Source: Burkholderiaceae bacterium (GTDB taxonomy: Bacteria; Pseudomonadota; Gammaproteobacteria; Burkholderiales; Burkholderiaceae_E). Taken from it: 41,258 nucleotides of DNA. Under the pieces are notes generated by a model, which had not been told where the DNA came from, did not search any database, and saw only the letters and a program-made list of their open reading frames with translations. Below, one piece after another: positions 1 through 8,444 of the stretch. The translations under genes and the position numbers were made by a program. Location of the stretch: assembly GCA_021463505.1 (NCBI GenBank), contig JAJTYR010000029.1, positions 1 through 41,258 of the forward strand. The letters run 5' to 3'. Each line of letters starts with the position of its first letter. The stretch's first letter is position 1.

Positions 1-61
1 TTTACATGCCTACAACTCCCAGGTCGCTATTGTGCCTATCCTGTTGATTCACAAGGGGTCA

Positions 62-78
62 ACCGCCATTACGGCGGT
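62..78 (-). terminator. Short hairpin downstream of the small Cys protein gene
   Basis: A 6-bp perfect inverted repeat (ACCGCC / GGCGGT) with a 5-base loop lies about 50 bp past the stop codon of the minus-strand gene that ends at 130. It is not followed by a clear T tract on that strand, so it is only a weak terminator candidate. I see nothing else in bases 1-129. Confidence 0.25.
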
Positions 79-129
79 CACATCGGCGCGAACTTCCGTT
101 TAACCGTCGGGCGTCGCCGGGGTCGATGG

Positions 130-366
130 TCATGGATCGCGTGTTTTCTTGATTACCGAGCATTTCCCGCCGCCCCCACAATTCCACATCCTCCCGGTTG
201 TATCGGTGCAAAGGTTGCCCGAACACTTTGCCCCGCTTGCCACGAGGTCGGCCCTCGTGACATTGGGTTGATAGGTCTGCTTCTTCGCTTCTCCGAAAGC
301 CGGCAAGGTCGATGGCAGCAACAGGGCAAGTGCCAGAACCACGCCGATGCGTTTCATTCGGTCCAT
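130..366 (-). CDS. Small exported four-cysteine protein, unknown function
   Basis: This 78-residue protein begins with a basic n-region and a hydrophobic stretch rich in Leu, Val and Ala, a classical signal peptide, followed by a short polar body. Four cysteines fall in the last 35 residues, in the patterns KCSGNLC and NCGGGGKC, suggesting two disulfides in the periplasm or outside the cell. The start at 366 is chosen because GGAGG sits 8 bases upstream; a longer frame opening at 393 would place this ribosome site inside the gene. It lies 67 bp downstream of the secretin gene on the same strand, so it could be co-transcribed. I do not recognise the family and assign no function. Confidence 0.6.
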   Translation of the reverse strand: MDRMKRIGVVLALALLLPSTLPAFGEAKKQTYQPNVTRADLVASGAKCSGNLCTDTTGRMWNCGGGGKCSVIKKTRDP

Positions 367-433
367 TCGAATCACCTCCATTGCCTGAACCACCGGCTCG
401 ATCCACGAACCTGGCCTCTTCCCATCGTCCGTC

Positions 434-2245
434 CTAGCGCAACCGCCCCAGCGTCTCGCCGATGGCCTGGCGGGCCACCTTCGGGTCGGAGGCCGCAGGC
501 AGGCTCAGGTCCCCGGGCTGCGGCCCGAAGCTGTCGAAGATCTTGGTGCGCAGCCGGTCGGTGACCGCGTCCAGGTTCGCCAGCGGATCGACCAGTTCCT
601 TCCACACCGACAGCAGGCGGTTCAGGGTCGCGGCGCGGAATTCGCCGACGCCGGTGTCCAGGGTGCCGGCCAGGCGCGGGGTGACGAGCACGATCGCGGC
701 GTCGCGGCTCTGCGACTTCGAGCGTTCGTTGAACAGCAGGTTGACGACCGGGAGGTCGCCGATGCCCGGCACTTTCGATGTCCAGCCGACGTTCACCGCT
801 TCGTAGAGCCCCGAGAGGATCAGCGTCTTGCCGAATTCGACTTCCGCGGTCGCACCGACGGTCTGCTTGAAGGCCGTCACCGACTCGGTGAACGTGCCGC
901 TCGGTGTCGGCACGAAGAACGAGCGCACGGTGTCGATGCGGAACCTCGTGCGGTCGGGGCCGATTTCGAGCGGCGTCAGCTTCACGGCCGTGCCGACGTC
1001 GATCGTCTGCAGGACGCCGGTGTTGATGCCGCTGACCGCGACGCTCAGCGTGCGGCCGATGAAGAACTCCGATTGCTCGCCGAGCGAAGCCACCAGCGAC
1101 GGGCGTGCCACGACGTCGTAGAAGTCGTCGTGCGTATTGAACAGATTCAGGCTGTAGGTGATCTGCGGCACCGTGAGCGCGGTGGTGATCACCCGGCTGA
1201 AGGTGTCGGCCGATCCCGTGCTGCGGTTCCGCTCGGTCCGGTTCTCGCCGCCGAACTGCAGCTTCAGGCCATCGAGCAGGTTGATCCCGAGGGTGTGCTT
1301 GGTGACGTCCTGGCTGAGCAACAGCGTGACCTCGACCATGACCTGCCGCAGTGCACGGCCAGCGGGTTCGGGGCCGCCGGGGGCCCGAGGAGCGGGCGCC
1401 GCCTGGGGGCGCTCTGCAGCGCCTCCGGACGAGCGGGAGGGCTGCGCCGTGCCTTCGGCGGCCAGCGTCGCGGCGTCTGGCGGCCGTCGCTCTTCCAGCG
1501 CGGCCAGTGCGGCGATTCGCAGCAGGTGCGAGAGTCTCGGCACGTGCGCCGGGAGTTCGTTCGACGGCAACGCATTGGCGCGCTCGATCACCGTGGCCAG
1601 TTGCTGCCGGTCGCCACGGGCGGCCGCCACGTATGCCGAGGTTCGGAGTGCCTGTGGGTCCTGCGGTGCCAGCGCGAGCACCCGGTTGGCGGCCACTTCC
1701 GCCACGCCGAGGTCGCCGGCGTAGTACGCCGAGGCGGCCAGTCCCGCAAGCGCCTCGGGTGCGTCGGGCCGGTCGAGGATCGCCAGGGCGAACTGCTCGG
1801 CGGCCGCCCGATAGTCGTTCCGGTCGAACTGCGCGAGCCCGGCGTAGTAGTGCGACCAGAAGTAGCCCGGCGCGAACTTCACCGCGGCGTCGTAGCCCAC
1901 CTGTGCCAGCGCCGCGGACTGCTGCGAGGCGTCGGCGAGCTGATAGCTCAACCCGTTGAGCAGGTGCAGGTAGCCGTTCTGCGGTTCGGCGCGCAGTGCC
2001 GCCGTCAGCAGCGGACGTGCCGTCTCGGGCTTGTCGTGCTGCAACGCGGCTGCGATGTCGTTGCGGGCGACCGGCCCGCGGGCCTGCGAGGTGTCGTCCC
2101 ACGGCGTTGGCGTCGCGCAGCCGCCGAGCGCAAACGGCAGGTGCAGGCAGACGATCGCAGCCATCGACAGCGCGGCCAGCCGGCCGTCGACCGTCTGCGG
2201 CAGCCGGGGTGCGGGGCGTCGTGCGTCGTGTTCAGGGTGCGCCAT
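434..2245 (-). CDS. TPR-secretin fusion lipoprotein (orphan secretin)
   Basis: This 603-residue protein probably forms or contributes to an outer-membrane secretin pore. The N-terminus has a signal peptide ending in a lipobox-like LGGC with Cys43, so it is likely a lipoprotein. Residues about 55-270 are Ala-rich TPR-like helical repeats, followed by a Pro/Ala linker. From about residue 300 there is a secretin beta-domain: VMVEVTLLLSQ, the VARPSLVASLGEQ segment, and the diagnostic VPGIGDLPVVNLLF loop close to LVTPRL. Usual secretins carry N0/N1-type domains where this protein has TPRs. No other type II, type IV pilus or Tad genes are present, so its partners are unknown. It is divergent from a regulator gene that may control it. 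A later in-frame Met28 would still keep the lipobox. Confidence 0.8.
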   Translation of the reverse strand: MAHPEHDARRPAPRLPQTVDGRLAALSMAAIVCLHLPFALGGCATPTPWDDTSQARGPVARNDIAAALQHDKPETARPLLTAALRAEPQNGYLHLLNGLSYQLADASQQSAALAQVGYDAAVKFAPGYFWSHYYAGLAQFDRNDYRAAAEQFALAILDRPDAPEALAGLAASAYYAGDLGVAEVAANRVLALAPQDPQALRTSAYVAAARGDRQQLATVIERANALPSNELPAHVPRLSHLLRIAALAALEERRPPDAATLAAEGTAQPSRSSGGAAERPQAAPAPRAPGGPEPAGRALRQVMVEVTLLLSQDVTKHTLGINLLDGLKLQFGGENRTERNRSTGSADTFSRVITTALTVPQITYSLNLFNTHDDFYDVVARPSLVASLGEQSEFFIGRTLSVAVSGINTGVLQTIDVGTAVKLTPLEIGPDRTRFRIDTVRSFFVPTPSGTFTESVTAFKQTVGATAEVEFGKTLILSGLYEAVNVGWTSKVPGIGDLPVVNLLFNERSKSQSRDAAIVLVTPRLAGTLDTGVGEFRAATLNRLLSVWKELVDPLANLDAVTDRLRTKIFDSFGPQPGDLSLPAASDPKVARQAIGETLGRLR

Positions 2246-2314
2246 GTGCGCGACTCACGGATCGATATCGAGCGAGCGGGTTCGTGCATCGTCGTGCCGC
2301 AGCGATGCCTTCGT

Positions 2315-2358
2315 CCCGAGGGTCTGCCGAGGTTCTGCCGCGAATTCGCCGAGGTTTT
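2315..2358. promoter_or_regulatory. Four 11-bp direct repeat units in a divergent promoter region
   Basis: The gap between the divergent secretin and regulator genes holds four head-to-tail units in exact 11-base register: CCCGAGGGTCT, GCCGAGGTTCT, GCCGCGAATTC and GCCGAGGTTTT. Units two and four share GCCGAGGTT exactly; units one and three match that 9-mer at 7 and 6 positions. An 11-bp repeat is the spacing expected of tandem half-sites for OmpR/PhoB-type winged-helix proteins, and the gene starting at 2431 encodes such a domain. Autoregulation and control of the secretin gene are inferred. The array lies about 70-115 bp from both start codons. Confidence 0.5.
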
Positions 2359-2430
2359 TCGCGTCCGATCCCTTGGCGCCGCCTCGGGCGGGTGGTAGCG
2401 TCTCGGCGATGGCGAATCGGGCGCGTCTGC

Positions 2431-4206
2431 ATGACCCTCGAGAACGGCTTCAGGCTCGGTGACCGGGAAGTGCTTCCGCTGGAAGGGCGCATCGTCGGGC
2501 CCGCCGGCGTGCTGCACGTCGAGCCCAAAGCCATGTCGGTGCTGCTCGAACTGGCCCGCCACGCGCCAGCGGTGCGCACACGCGAGCAGATCCTGCGGGT
2601 GGTCTGGCCACGCGGGTTCGTCGGCGACGACGCGCTCACGCGCTGCATCGGCCAGCTGCGGCGCGCGCTCGGCGACGCTCCGAAGGCGCCCGCCTGGCTC
2701 GAGACCGTGCCGAAACGTGGTTACCGGCTGAAGGTGCCGGTGGACAGGCGCGAGCGCAGCGATCCGGCCGGCGACGGGTTGCCGGCGCGCAACGGGTCGC
2801 TCATCGTGCTGCCGTTCCAGAGTCTGTCGGCCGGCGCAGACGATCTCGTCGCCGACGGTCTGACCGAACTGCTGATCCTGCGTCTGGCCGCGCTCAGGAA
2901 CGTGCGGGTCATCTCGCGGACCACGTCGATGCAGTTCAAGGGCGCCCGCGCGAGCGTGGGCGAGATCGTGGCGCGAACCGCGGTCCGATGGGTGATCGAG
3001 GGCTCGGTCCTGCAGTCGGGCAACCTGCTGCAGGTGGTCGTGCAACTGATCGACGCGCGCACCGACACCCACTGCTGGGCCGCGGACTACCTGCGCGATC
3101 TGCGTGACCTGCTGTCGCTGCAGAACGAGATCGCGGCGAGCCTGGCCGCCGCGATCGGCATGCGGCTCGAAGCGGCCACCGAGACGCCGGCTCCGGGGTT
3201 GGCACTGACCACGTCGGTCATCGGCGACTACCTGCGCGGCCGGGCCCTGATCAGCCGGCGAACCGTGGCCGACCTGCGCCACGCGCGACAGCGGTTCGAC
3301 GCCGTGACCGAAGCGGCGCCCGGGTACGCGGCGGGCTGGGCCTCGCTCGCCGAGTGCGACATGCTGCTGGCTCACTACGGCGCGCCGGATCCGGAACGCC
3401 TGATCGCTTCGTGTGAACGCAACGTCGAGCGGGCCCTGACGCTCGATCCCGAACTGGGCATCGCGCTGTCCACGCGCGGGGCGGCGCGGTTCTTCTTCCG
3501 CTGCGATCTCGACGCTGCCGCGCGCGATCTGCGGCGCGCGCTCGGCGTGCTCCCGAGCTATTCGCTCGCCATGACCTCGATGGCGAGCGTCTGCGCTGTG
3601 CGGCGCGAGTTCGACGAAGCACGCGTGTGGATCGACCAGGCGGTGATGGTCGACCCGCTGGACGTCGGCATCAACATGAATTTCGGCGACCACATGATCC
3701 TGCAGCGACGCTACGGGGATGCGCTGCATGGCCTGCGTCGTGCGCTCGCGATGGCGCCCGAGCACCGCCCGAGCCGCCTGCGCATCTGCTGGGCGCTGGC
3801 ACTCGACGGGCAGCACCGGGCGGGCACGGAACTGCTGAACGGCATCGGACCCGTCGACGAGGCCGACGCGCCGTGGTTCGAGTACGCGGCACTCGTGGCC
3901 GGTGCGTGCGGCGATACGGATTCGGCCCTGCGGCACTACGAGGCACTGGTGCGCCGATCGGCCAGCCAGCGGCTGCCCGCGTGGTCGATGGCACGTGCGG
4001 CCACGGCAGCGCGCCAGTACGACGCGGCACTGAACTGGCTGGAAGGGGCGGCGCGCGAGCGCTCGAGTTCCCTGCCGTTCCTGGCGCTGACACCGGCGTT
4101 CGACGCGCTGCACGCCGAGGCGCGTTTCAGGGCGCTTCTCGACCAGTTGAGGCTACCGCCGCCAGCCCCTGGCAGCGACGTGCGCACGCGCGTCGAGAGC
4201 GCCTGA
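2431..4206 (+). CDS. CadC-like winged-helix regulator with TolB-like and TPR domains
   Basis: This 591-residue protein is a predicted transcription regulator. Residues 1-105 form an OmpR/CadC-type winged helix, ending in the typical LETVPKRGYRLKV wing. Residues about 118-260 match the TolB-N-like domain often fused to such helices (SLIVLPFQSL, then DLVADGLTELLI). The remainder is TPR-like helical repeats. I see no transmembrane segment, so unlike CadC itself it is probably cytoplasmic. The frame is open far upstream, but ATG 2431 is chosen because homologous proteins start just before the winged helix and because the upstream part runs antisense through the secretin gene. It is divergent from the secretin gene and converges on the protease gene, with 9 bp between the two stops. 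Its ligand is unknown. Confidence 0.85.
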   Translation: MTLENGFRLGDREVLPLEGRIVGPAGVLHVEPKAMSVLLELARHAPAVRTREQILRVVWPRGFVGDDALTRCIGQLRRALGDAPKAPAWLETVPKRGYRLKVPVDRRERSDPAGDGLPARNGSLIVLPFQSLSAGADDLVADGLTELLILRLAALRNVRVISRTTSMQFKGARASVGEIVARTAVRWVIEGSVLQSGNLLQVVVQLIDARTDTHCWAADYLRDLRDLLSLQNEIAASLAAAIGMRLEAATETPAPGLALTTSVIGDYLRGRALISRRTVADLRHARQRFDAVTEAAPGYAAGWASLAECDMLLAHYGAPDPERLIASCERNVERALTLDPELGIALSTRGAARFFFRCDLDAAARDLRRALGVLPSYSLAMTSMASVCAVRREFDEARVWIDQAVMVDPLDVGINMNFGDHMILQRRYGDALHGLRRALAMAPEHRPSRLRICWALALDGQHRAGTELLNGIGPVDEADAPWFEYAALVAGACGDTDSALRHYEALVRRSASQRLPAWSMARAATAARQYDAALNWLEGAARERSSSLPFLALTPAFDALHAEARFRALLDQLRLPPPAPGSDVRTRVESA

Positions 4207-4215
4207 CGGCCTGAT

Positions 4216-5469
4216 TCAGCCGCAGCGCCCGCCCGCGTCGCGCATCGTGCCGCCGGCCTCCCCGAGGAAGCGCATCAGCGATGCACTGCCCAGCGCAACG
4301 AACACCTGGTGTACAGCCTTGTCGCCGCGGCCACTGCGGCCGAAGGTGTTGACGCCGACGACCCGGCCGCAGCGATCGACCAGCGGACCACCGGAATTGC
4401 CCGGCATGATCGTTGCGGTGTGGACCACCTGGGTGACACTGCGCGCGTCGAACATCGACTGCACGACGCCCTGCGTCAGGTTCAGGTCCGGCGACGCCGT
4501 GCCGTCGCCGCGCAGCAGGCGCTGGTAGGCAGGATCGTCGCTGATCGAAACGGCGGGATAGCCGGCCGCCACCACCATCGACAGCTTCTCGACGTGCGCG
4601 GCGAGCGGCAGATGGCCAGGCGCACTGCCGTCGTCGAGTCGCACGAGGGCGAAATCCATGTCGGTGGTCTCGCCCGCACCGCTCGTCTTCAGCACCGTTC
4701 CACGGCGCTGCACCCCCAACGAGCGGCTGGCAATCGACACGATGCCGTCGGCTTTCGATTCGACCACGTGCCGGTTGGTCACCAACAGCCGCTCGTCGAT
4801 GAAGAAGCCTGTGCCGGTGCCCACGGCCTTGCCGTCCGTCACGATGATCATCACCGTGGCCTTCTCGAGCCGGTCGGCCAGCGCGGCGTTGTCCAGCGTG
4901 CCGGCCGACGGCGGGTTGCCCGGGTCGGTGCGCGAAGCCGGTTCGCCGGACCTGGCGGCATCGGCCGGCGAAGCAGAATTGCTCTTCGCCCCGGCGGCAT
5001 CGGCCGGCGCATGGGGAATGCCCCCCGCCCTGGCGGCCGGGCCGGCATCGCCGGGGCCGGGCAGCGCCTGCGTGGCGATGCCGCCGCGCGACCCGTCGAG
5101 GCGCGCGCCTTGCGGGCCATCGACCGGCAGCAGCGCACTGCCCGAGGGCAGCATCGGGCGCCCCTGTGGTGACACGCGCGAGGTGCCTGGAGGGCAGGCA
5201 TCGATGGAGGTGGGCGGGGCGCGCCGCAACGTGGCGATGTCGTGCTGAAGCCGCTGGTTCGCGGCCTCGATCAGCTGCAGCTGCCGTTGCTGGGCGGCAG
5301 CGGTGTCGAGCCGCGGGCGCGAAAGAATGCCCTCGGGGCGCGGCCGGTACGACCACCCGTAGAGGGCGGAGAGCAGGGCGATTGCCAGCACTGCACCCAG
5401 GCCCACGAGCAGCGCTGTCGGCAAGCCCCTGGATCGACGCGGCGAGGCCTGTGGCATCTCGGCATTCAT
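4216..5469 (-). CDS. Membrane-anchored trypsin-like serine protease
   Basis: This 417-residue protease is predicted to sit in the inner membrane with its catalytic domain in the periplasm. After a basic start, residues 18-38 form one membrane helix, followed by a short coiled coil (about 54-82) and a low-complexity Pro/Ala/Gly linker to about 190. The S1-type domain carries the complete triad: His234 in VTNRHVV, Asp272 in DMDFALVRL and Ser359 in MPGNSGGPLVD. No PDZ domain follows, unlike DegP/DegS. The open frame continues upstream antisense to the srf genes; ATG 5469 is chosen because it directly precedes the membrane anchor and leaves room for the divergent promoter. Its position beside the srf run suggests a quality-control or processing role there, which is inference. 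Confidence 0.85.
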   Translation of the reverse strand: MNAEMPQASPRRSRGLPTALLVGLGAVLAIALLSALYGWSYRPRPEGILSRPRLDTAAAQQRQLQLIEAANQRLQHDIATLRRAPPTSIDACPPGTSRVSPQGRPMLPSGSALLPVDGPQGARLDGSRGGIATQALPGPGDAGPAARAGGIPHAPADAAGAKSNSASPADAARSGEPASRTDPGNPPSAGTLDNAALADRLEKATVMIIVTDGKAVGTGTGFFIDERLLVTNRHVVESKADGIVSIASRSLGVQRRGTVLKTSGAGETTDMDFALVRLDDGSAPGHLPLAAHVEKLSMVVAAGYPAVSISDDPAYQRLLRGDGTASPDLNLTQGVVQSMFDARSVTQVVHTATIMPGNSGGPLVDRCGRVVGVNTFGRSGRGDKAVHQVFVALGSASLMRFLGEAGGTMRDAGGRCG

Positions 5470-5506
5470 CGTGTCGGCTCCGGAATCGAAGACGCGTCGC
5501 AAGCAA

Positions 5507-5535
5507 TTGTAAGGAGATTTTGCGGCCGATATACT
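5507..5535 (+). promoter_or_regulatory. Sigma70-like promoter of the srf gene run
   Basis: TTGTAA at 5507-5512 and TATACT at 5530-5535 are separated by exactly 17 bp and sit about 70 bp before the first srf start codon. The -10 matches the consensus at 5 of 6 positions, the -35 at 4 of 6. The region is locally AT-rich in a very GC-rich neighbourhood. A short inverted repeat, TTGGC/GCCAA (5539-5543 and 5553-5557), overlaps the expected transcription start and could be an operator or a 5' hairpin. Confidence 0.6.
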
Positions 5536-5604
5536 TGGTTGGCCCAGCGGCTGCCAAACGAAGGGAGCAGGCGACGGTGATTCCCATCGCAAGCAGGACT
5601 TCCG

Positions 5605-7125
5605 ATGGCTGAGAATCTTCTCGCGGCGACGGGGGCGCAAGGGTATCGCCGCCTCGGCATGCGCGGCCAGACGCTGATCGCCGCGCATGCGCAACTCGCG
5701 CAGATCCTGCGCAACCGGCTCGGTCGAGAACACGCCGAGCTGTTCGCGCGCCCCAACCTCGATCCGACCACCGGCTCGGTCGAGTGGTTCACGTCCCGTG
5801 CCGGGACCCCGGCACTGGTCTCGACGCTCGATCCACCGCAGCGCGCAGCGCTGGAAGCGCTGACCGAGCAGTTGTTGCGCGAGGTCGGGCAACTTGCCGA
5901 CAAGCTCGGGCGCGAGGGCGACACCGCCGAGCTGGCGTCGCAGATGCTGCACGGCGCCCTGCAGCGCCCCCCGGGTGACTGGCTCTACGAGGTCGACGGC
6001 AAGCCGGTGCTGATCATGTGGGGCCACCTGGCCGAGAGCAGCGCGAACGTGCCGGTGGGCGCTGCCGATGCGGGGGCGGCATCGCCGACGGCAGCGTTCA
6101 CGGCTGCGTCGGTCGGCGCGCCGGCGGCAGCGTCGGCGACATCGGGTGCCGGTGCTGTGGCTGCCACGCTGCCAGGCGCGCAGGCCGGATCGCAACCGTC
6201 GCGCCGCCGCTGGTGGCTGTGGCTGCTGCTGGCGCTGCTGGCGCTGCTGGCGCTGCTGTTGCTGGTGTTGCTGCTGTATCTGCGCCAGTGCATGGTGCCG
6301 GTCGATCCGTCGATGATCGGTACCGCGCCGATCGCCGCACCGCCGACGACACCGGCGATCGACGATGCACTGGCACGTCAGCGGGCATTGCTCGAGGAGT
6401 TCTCGCGACTTCGCCAGGCGCGCCTCGACGGTCAGCGGGCACTCGAGTGCGTGCGCGTGCAACCCGACGCGCCGGCGCTGGTGCCGGGATCCACGGGCGG
6501 CGTCGCGGTGGCCGTTCCCGAAACGGGTGGCGCCGGCATCGGCGGCTCTGGCCCGGTGCCGCCTCGCGCCGACCCGGCGGCGCCTCGCCCCGACCCAGCG
6601 GCGCCTCGCACCGGCCCGGATACGACTGGAGCGCCGGCGGGCACCGCCGAATCCGGCCGTGTGCTGCCGCCGGTTGCGCTGGGTCCCGATGGCCCGGTCG
6701 ATCCGGGTCGGCTGCCCGCGCTGCCGCCGCCCGACACCGGCAAGCCGCTGACGATTCCGCCCGATGCGCCGCCTGATGGCAAGCCGTCGTTCCTGCAGGG
6801 CAACTGGTCGGCCGGCCCGGGTCTGACCAGCACGAAGAATAAGCCGATCGACCTGTCGCTGGTGATGGGCGACGACGGCAAGGGCCAGGTGGTGATCCGC
6901 CGCAAGGAAGATGGCTCGACCTGTGTCGGGCCGGTCGACGCGCAGATGCGGCAGGGCCGGCTGGCGGTCACCGGCAGCGGCGCGGTGAAGTGCGATCGCG
7001 GCGAGCCGTTCGAGATGCCGCGCTTCGAATGCGCGCCCGATGCGCGGGGACGCACCCAGTGCAACGGCATCAACCGCGATGGGTCGACCTACGAAATGGA
7101 CATCTACCAGGGGCGTCGCTCGTGA
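5605..7125 (+). CDS. srfA: SrfA-family membrane protein, copy 1
   Basis: This 506-residue protein is the first gene of the srf run and is assigned to SrfA by its organisation and its position before srfB and srfC. Residues 1-140 are a soluble, probably cytoplasmic domain, then comes an Ala-rich linker and one very hydrophobic helix at about 201-229. The rest is predicted periplasmic: a long Pro/Ala/Gly linker with a 21-bp in-frame repeat, then a C-terminal domain from about 392 (FLQGNWSAGP) with four cysteines ending in TQCNGINRDGS. The following gene is a clear paralogue. An AGGA precedes ATG 5605 by 9 bases. Its biochemical role is not known; SrfA/B/C were named in Salmonella as SsrB-regulated factors. 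Confidence 0.75.
   Translation: MAENLLAATGAQGYRRLGMRGQTLIAAHAQLAQILRNRLGREHAELFARPNLDPTTGSVEWFTSRAGTPALVSTLDPPQRAALEALTEQLLREVGQLADKLGREGDTAELASQMLHGALQRPPGDWLYEVDGKPVLIMWGHLAESSANVPVGAADAGAASPTAAFTAASVGAPAAASATSGAGAVAATLPGAQAGSQPSRRRWWLWLLLALLALLALLLLVLLLYLRQCMVPVDPSMIGTAPIAAPPTTPAIDDALARQRALLEEFSRLRQARLDGQRALECVRVQPDAPALVPGSTGGVAVAVPETGGAGIGGSGPVPPRADPAAPRPDPAAPRTGPDTTGAPAGTAESGRVLPPVALGPDGPVDPGRLPALPPPDTGKPLTIPPDAPPDGKPSFLQGNWSAGPGLTSTKNKPIDLSLVMGDDGKGQVVIRRKEDGSTCVGPVDAQMRQGRLAVTGSGAVKCDRGEPFEMPRFECAPDARGRTQCNGINRDGSTYEMDIYQGRRS
6562..6624 (+). repeat. 21-bp tandem repeat in the srfA copy 1 linker
   Basis: Two near-identical 21-bp units (6562-6582 and 6583-6603) and a decayed third encode repeats of PR-x-DPAA in the periplasmic Pro-rich linker. 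The unit length keeps the reading frame, so changes in copy number would alter only linker length. Confidence 0.7.
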
Positions 7126-8411
7126 GCACGCCGGGCCTGGTCGGGCCGCTGCTGGCCGAGGGGTCGGTCGATCGCTACCGGCCGCTGGGCGCCTTCGGCA
7201 AGCCTGCCTACCAGAGCCATGTGCAACTGCGCGCGGCGCTGCTCGCGCGACTGGGCAAACCGTTCGCCGACTATTTCGCGCGGCCGACCTTCGATGTCGA
7301 AAAGCGCAGTCTGCGCTGGAACGCCGAGGTGCCCGGCGACAGCCAGCGCTGGGAGGTGCTGAGCAACGAGCGTCGCACGGGGCTGGAACCGGAGTTGCGC
7401 AGGATTCGCGAGGGTCTGCGCGGTTACGTCGCCGAACTGCGCGCCAGCGCCGGCGGTCAGCACGGCGGCGGCCAGGCGCTGGCCAGCCTGCTCGAACAGG
7501 CGATGACGATTCCCGACGACAGTCATCTGCACGTGATCGGCAATCAGCCAGTGCTGAGCTTCTGGGGATTCGAGCGCCAGCCGGTGCCGGCAGCAGCCTC
7601 GCATCCGCCGGCTGCGGCGCTCGCCGCAGCCGGCCCGGTCGTTGCGACGGCACGCGCACCCGCGACCATTGCCAGTGCTCCGGCCAGCGACGACGCCGCA
7701 AGCCGCCGGCGGTTCGCCTGGGGATGGTGGCCGTGGCTGCTGCCTCTCCTGCTGCTGCTACTGTGGCTCGTCTGGTGGTTGCGCTGCAGCGCGCCGCTGG
7801 CCGGCTGGTTCGCCGCGGACGGCTTTCCGGCCCGCTGGCTGCCGGCGCTGAAGGACTGCCCGGCGGTCGTGGCCGTCGAACCGCCGAAGGTCGAGCCGGT
7901 CGAGAAGACGGCGCCGGTGAAGGTGGACGCGCCGACGGAGCCGGAGCCGCCGAAGACCGAGCCGCCGAAGACCGAAGCACCGCAGCGGCCGATCGATGCC
8001 GGGACCGGTCGGATGGCGATCCCGGAACGCGCGGCACAGAGCCGCGACCTGTCGTTCCTCGAGGGGCGCTGGACGTTCGGCCCGCGGCTCGCCATTGGCC
8101 AGCCCGATGGCCGGAAAACGGGCGAGATGGACAATGCGCTGCAGTTCGATGCGCACGGACGCGGCCGGATGGAATCGCGCCGCGTGGGCGGCGGCAGCTG
8201 TACGGCGCCGGCGCGTGCACGCTTCGACGGCCAGGTGCTGCGCGTCGACACCGAACGCTGCACCGGCAATCGCCACGAACTGGTGCCGCAGAGCATGGAA
8301 TGCCGCCGCGGTTCGGACGGTCGCACGCATTGCGTGGCGATCAACCGGGATCCGTCGTTTCGCGGCCGGCCCGGTGAACGCTACGAGACCTGGCTTGCCG
8401 AACCCCGCTGA
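7122..8411 (+). CDS. srfA: SrfA-family membrane protein, copy 2 (paralogue)
   Basis: This 429-residue paralogue follows the first srfA with a GTGA start/stop overlap, which fixes GTG 7122 as the start. It has the same plan: a soluble N-terminal domain (ARLGKPFADYFARPTFD aligns with RLGREHAELFARPNLD in copy 1), one membrane helix at about 198-222 rich in Trp and Leu, a Pro/Glu/Lys linker of TonB-like composition, and a C-terminal domain beginning FLEGRWTFGP. Four cysteines align with those of copy 1 and the end motif is HCVAINRDPS. The duplication is old, as similarity is patchy outside these motifs. Two different SrfA subunits suggest a hetero-oligomer or different periplasmic partners, which is inference. 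Confidence 0.75.
   Translation: MSTPGLVGPLLAEGSVDRYRPLGAFGKPAYQSHVQLRAALLARLGKPFADYFARPTFDVEKRSLRWNAEVPGDSQRWEVLSNERRTGLEPELRRIREGLRGYVAELRASAGGQHGGGQALASLLEQAMTIPDDSHLHVIGNQPVLSFWGFERQPVPAAASHPPAAALAAAGPVVATARAPATIASAPASDDAASRRRFAWGWWPWLLPLLLLLLWLVWWLRCSAPLAGWFAADGFPARWLPALKDCPAVVAVEPPKVEPVEKTAPVKVDAPTEPEPPKTEPPKTEAPQRPIDAGTGRMAIPERAAQSRDLSFLEGRWTFGPRLAIGQPDGRKTGEMDNALQFDAHGRGRMESRRVGGGSCTAPARARFDGQVLRVDTERCTGNRHELVPQSMECRRGSDGRTHCVAINRDPSFRGRPGERYETWLAEPR
7944..7973 (+). repeat. 15-bp tandem repeat in the srfA copy 2 linker
   Basis: Two exact copies of a 15-bp unit encode EPPKT twice in the periplasmic Pro/Glu/Lys linker. The repeat keeps the reading frame. Confidence 0.7.
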
Positions 8412-8444
8412 ACCCCACGACCGCGCGACCCCACGACAGCCGCC

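Noticed and set aside
2005-4113. 702-codon minus-strand open frame
   Set aside because: Antisense to the winged-helix regulator; Arg/Gln/His-rich with no domain features.
5470-8220. Long minus-strand open frame continuous with the serine protease gene
   Set aside because: It is antisense to srfA1 and srfA2, has Arg/Pro/Ala-rich composition without domains, and the protease has a natural start with membrane anchor at 5469.
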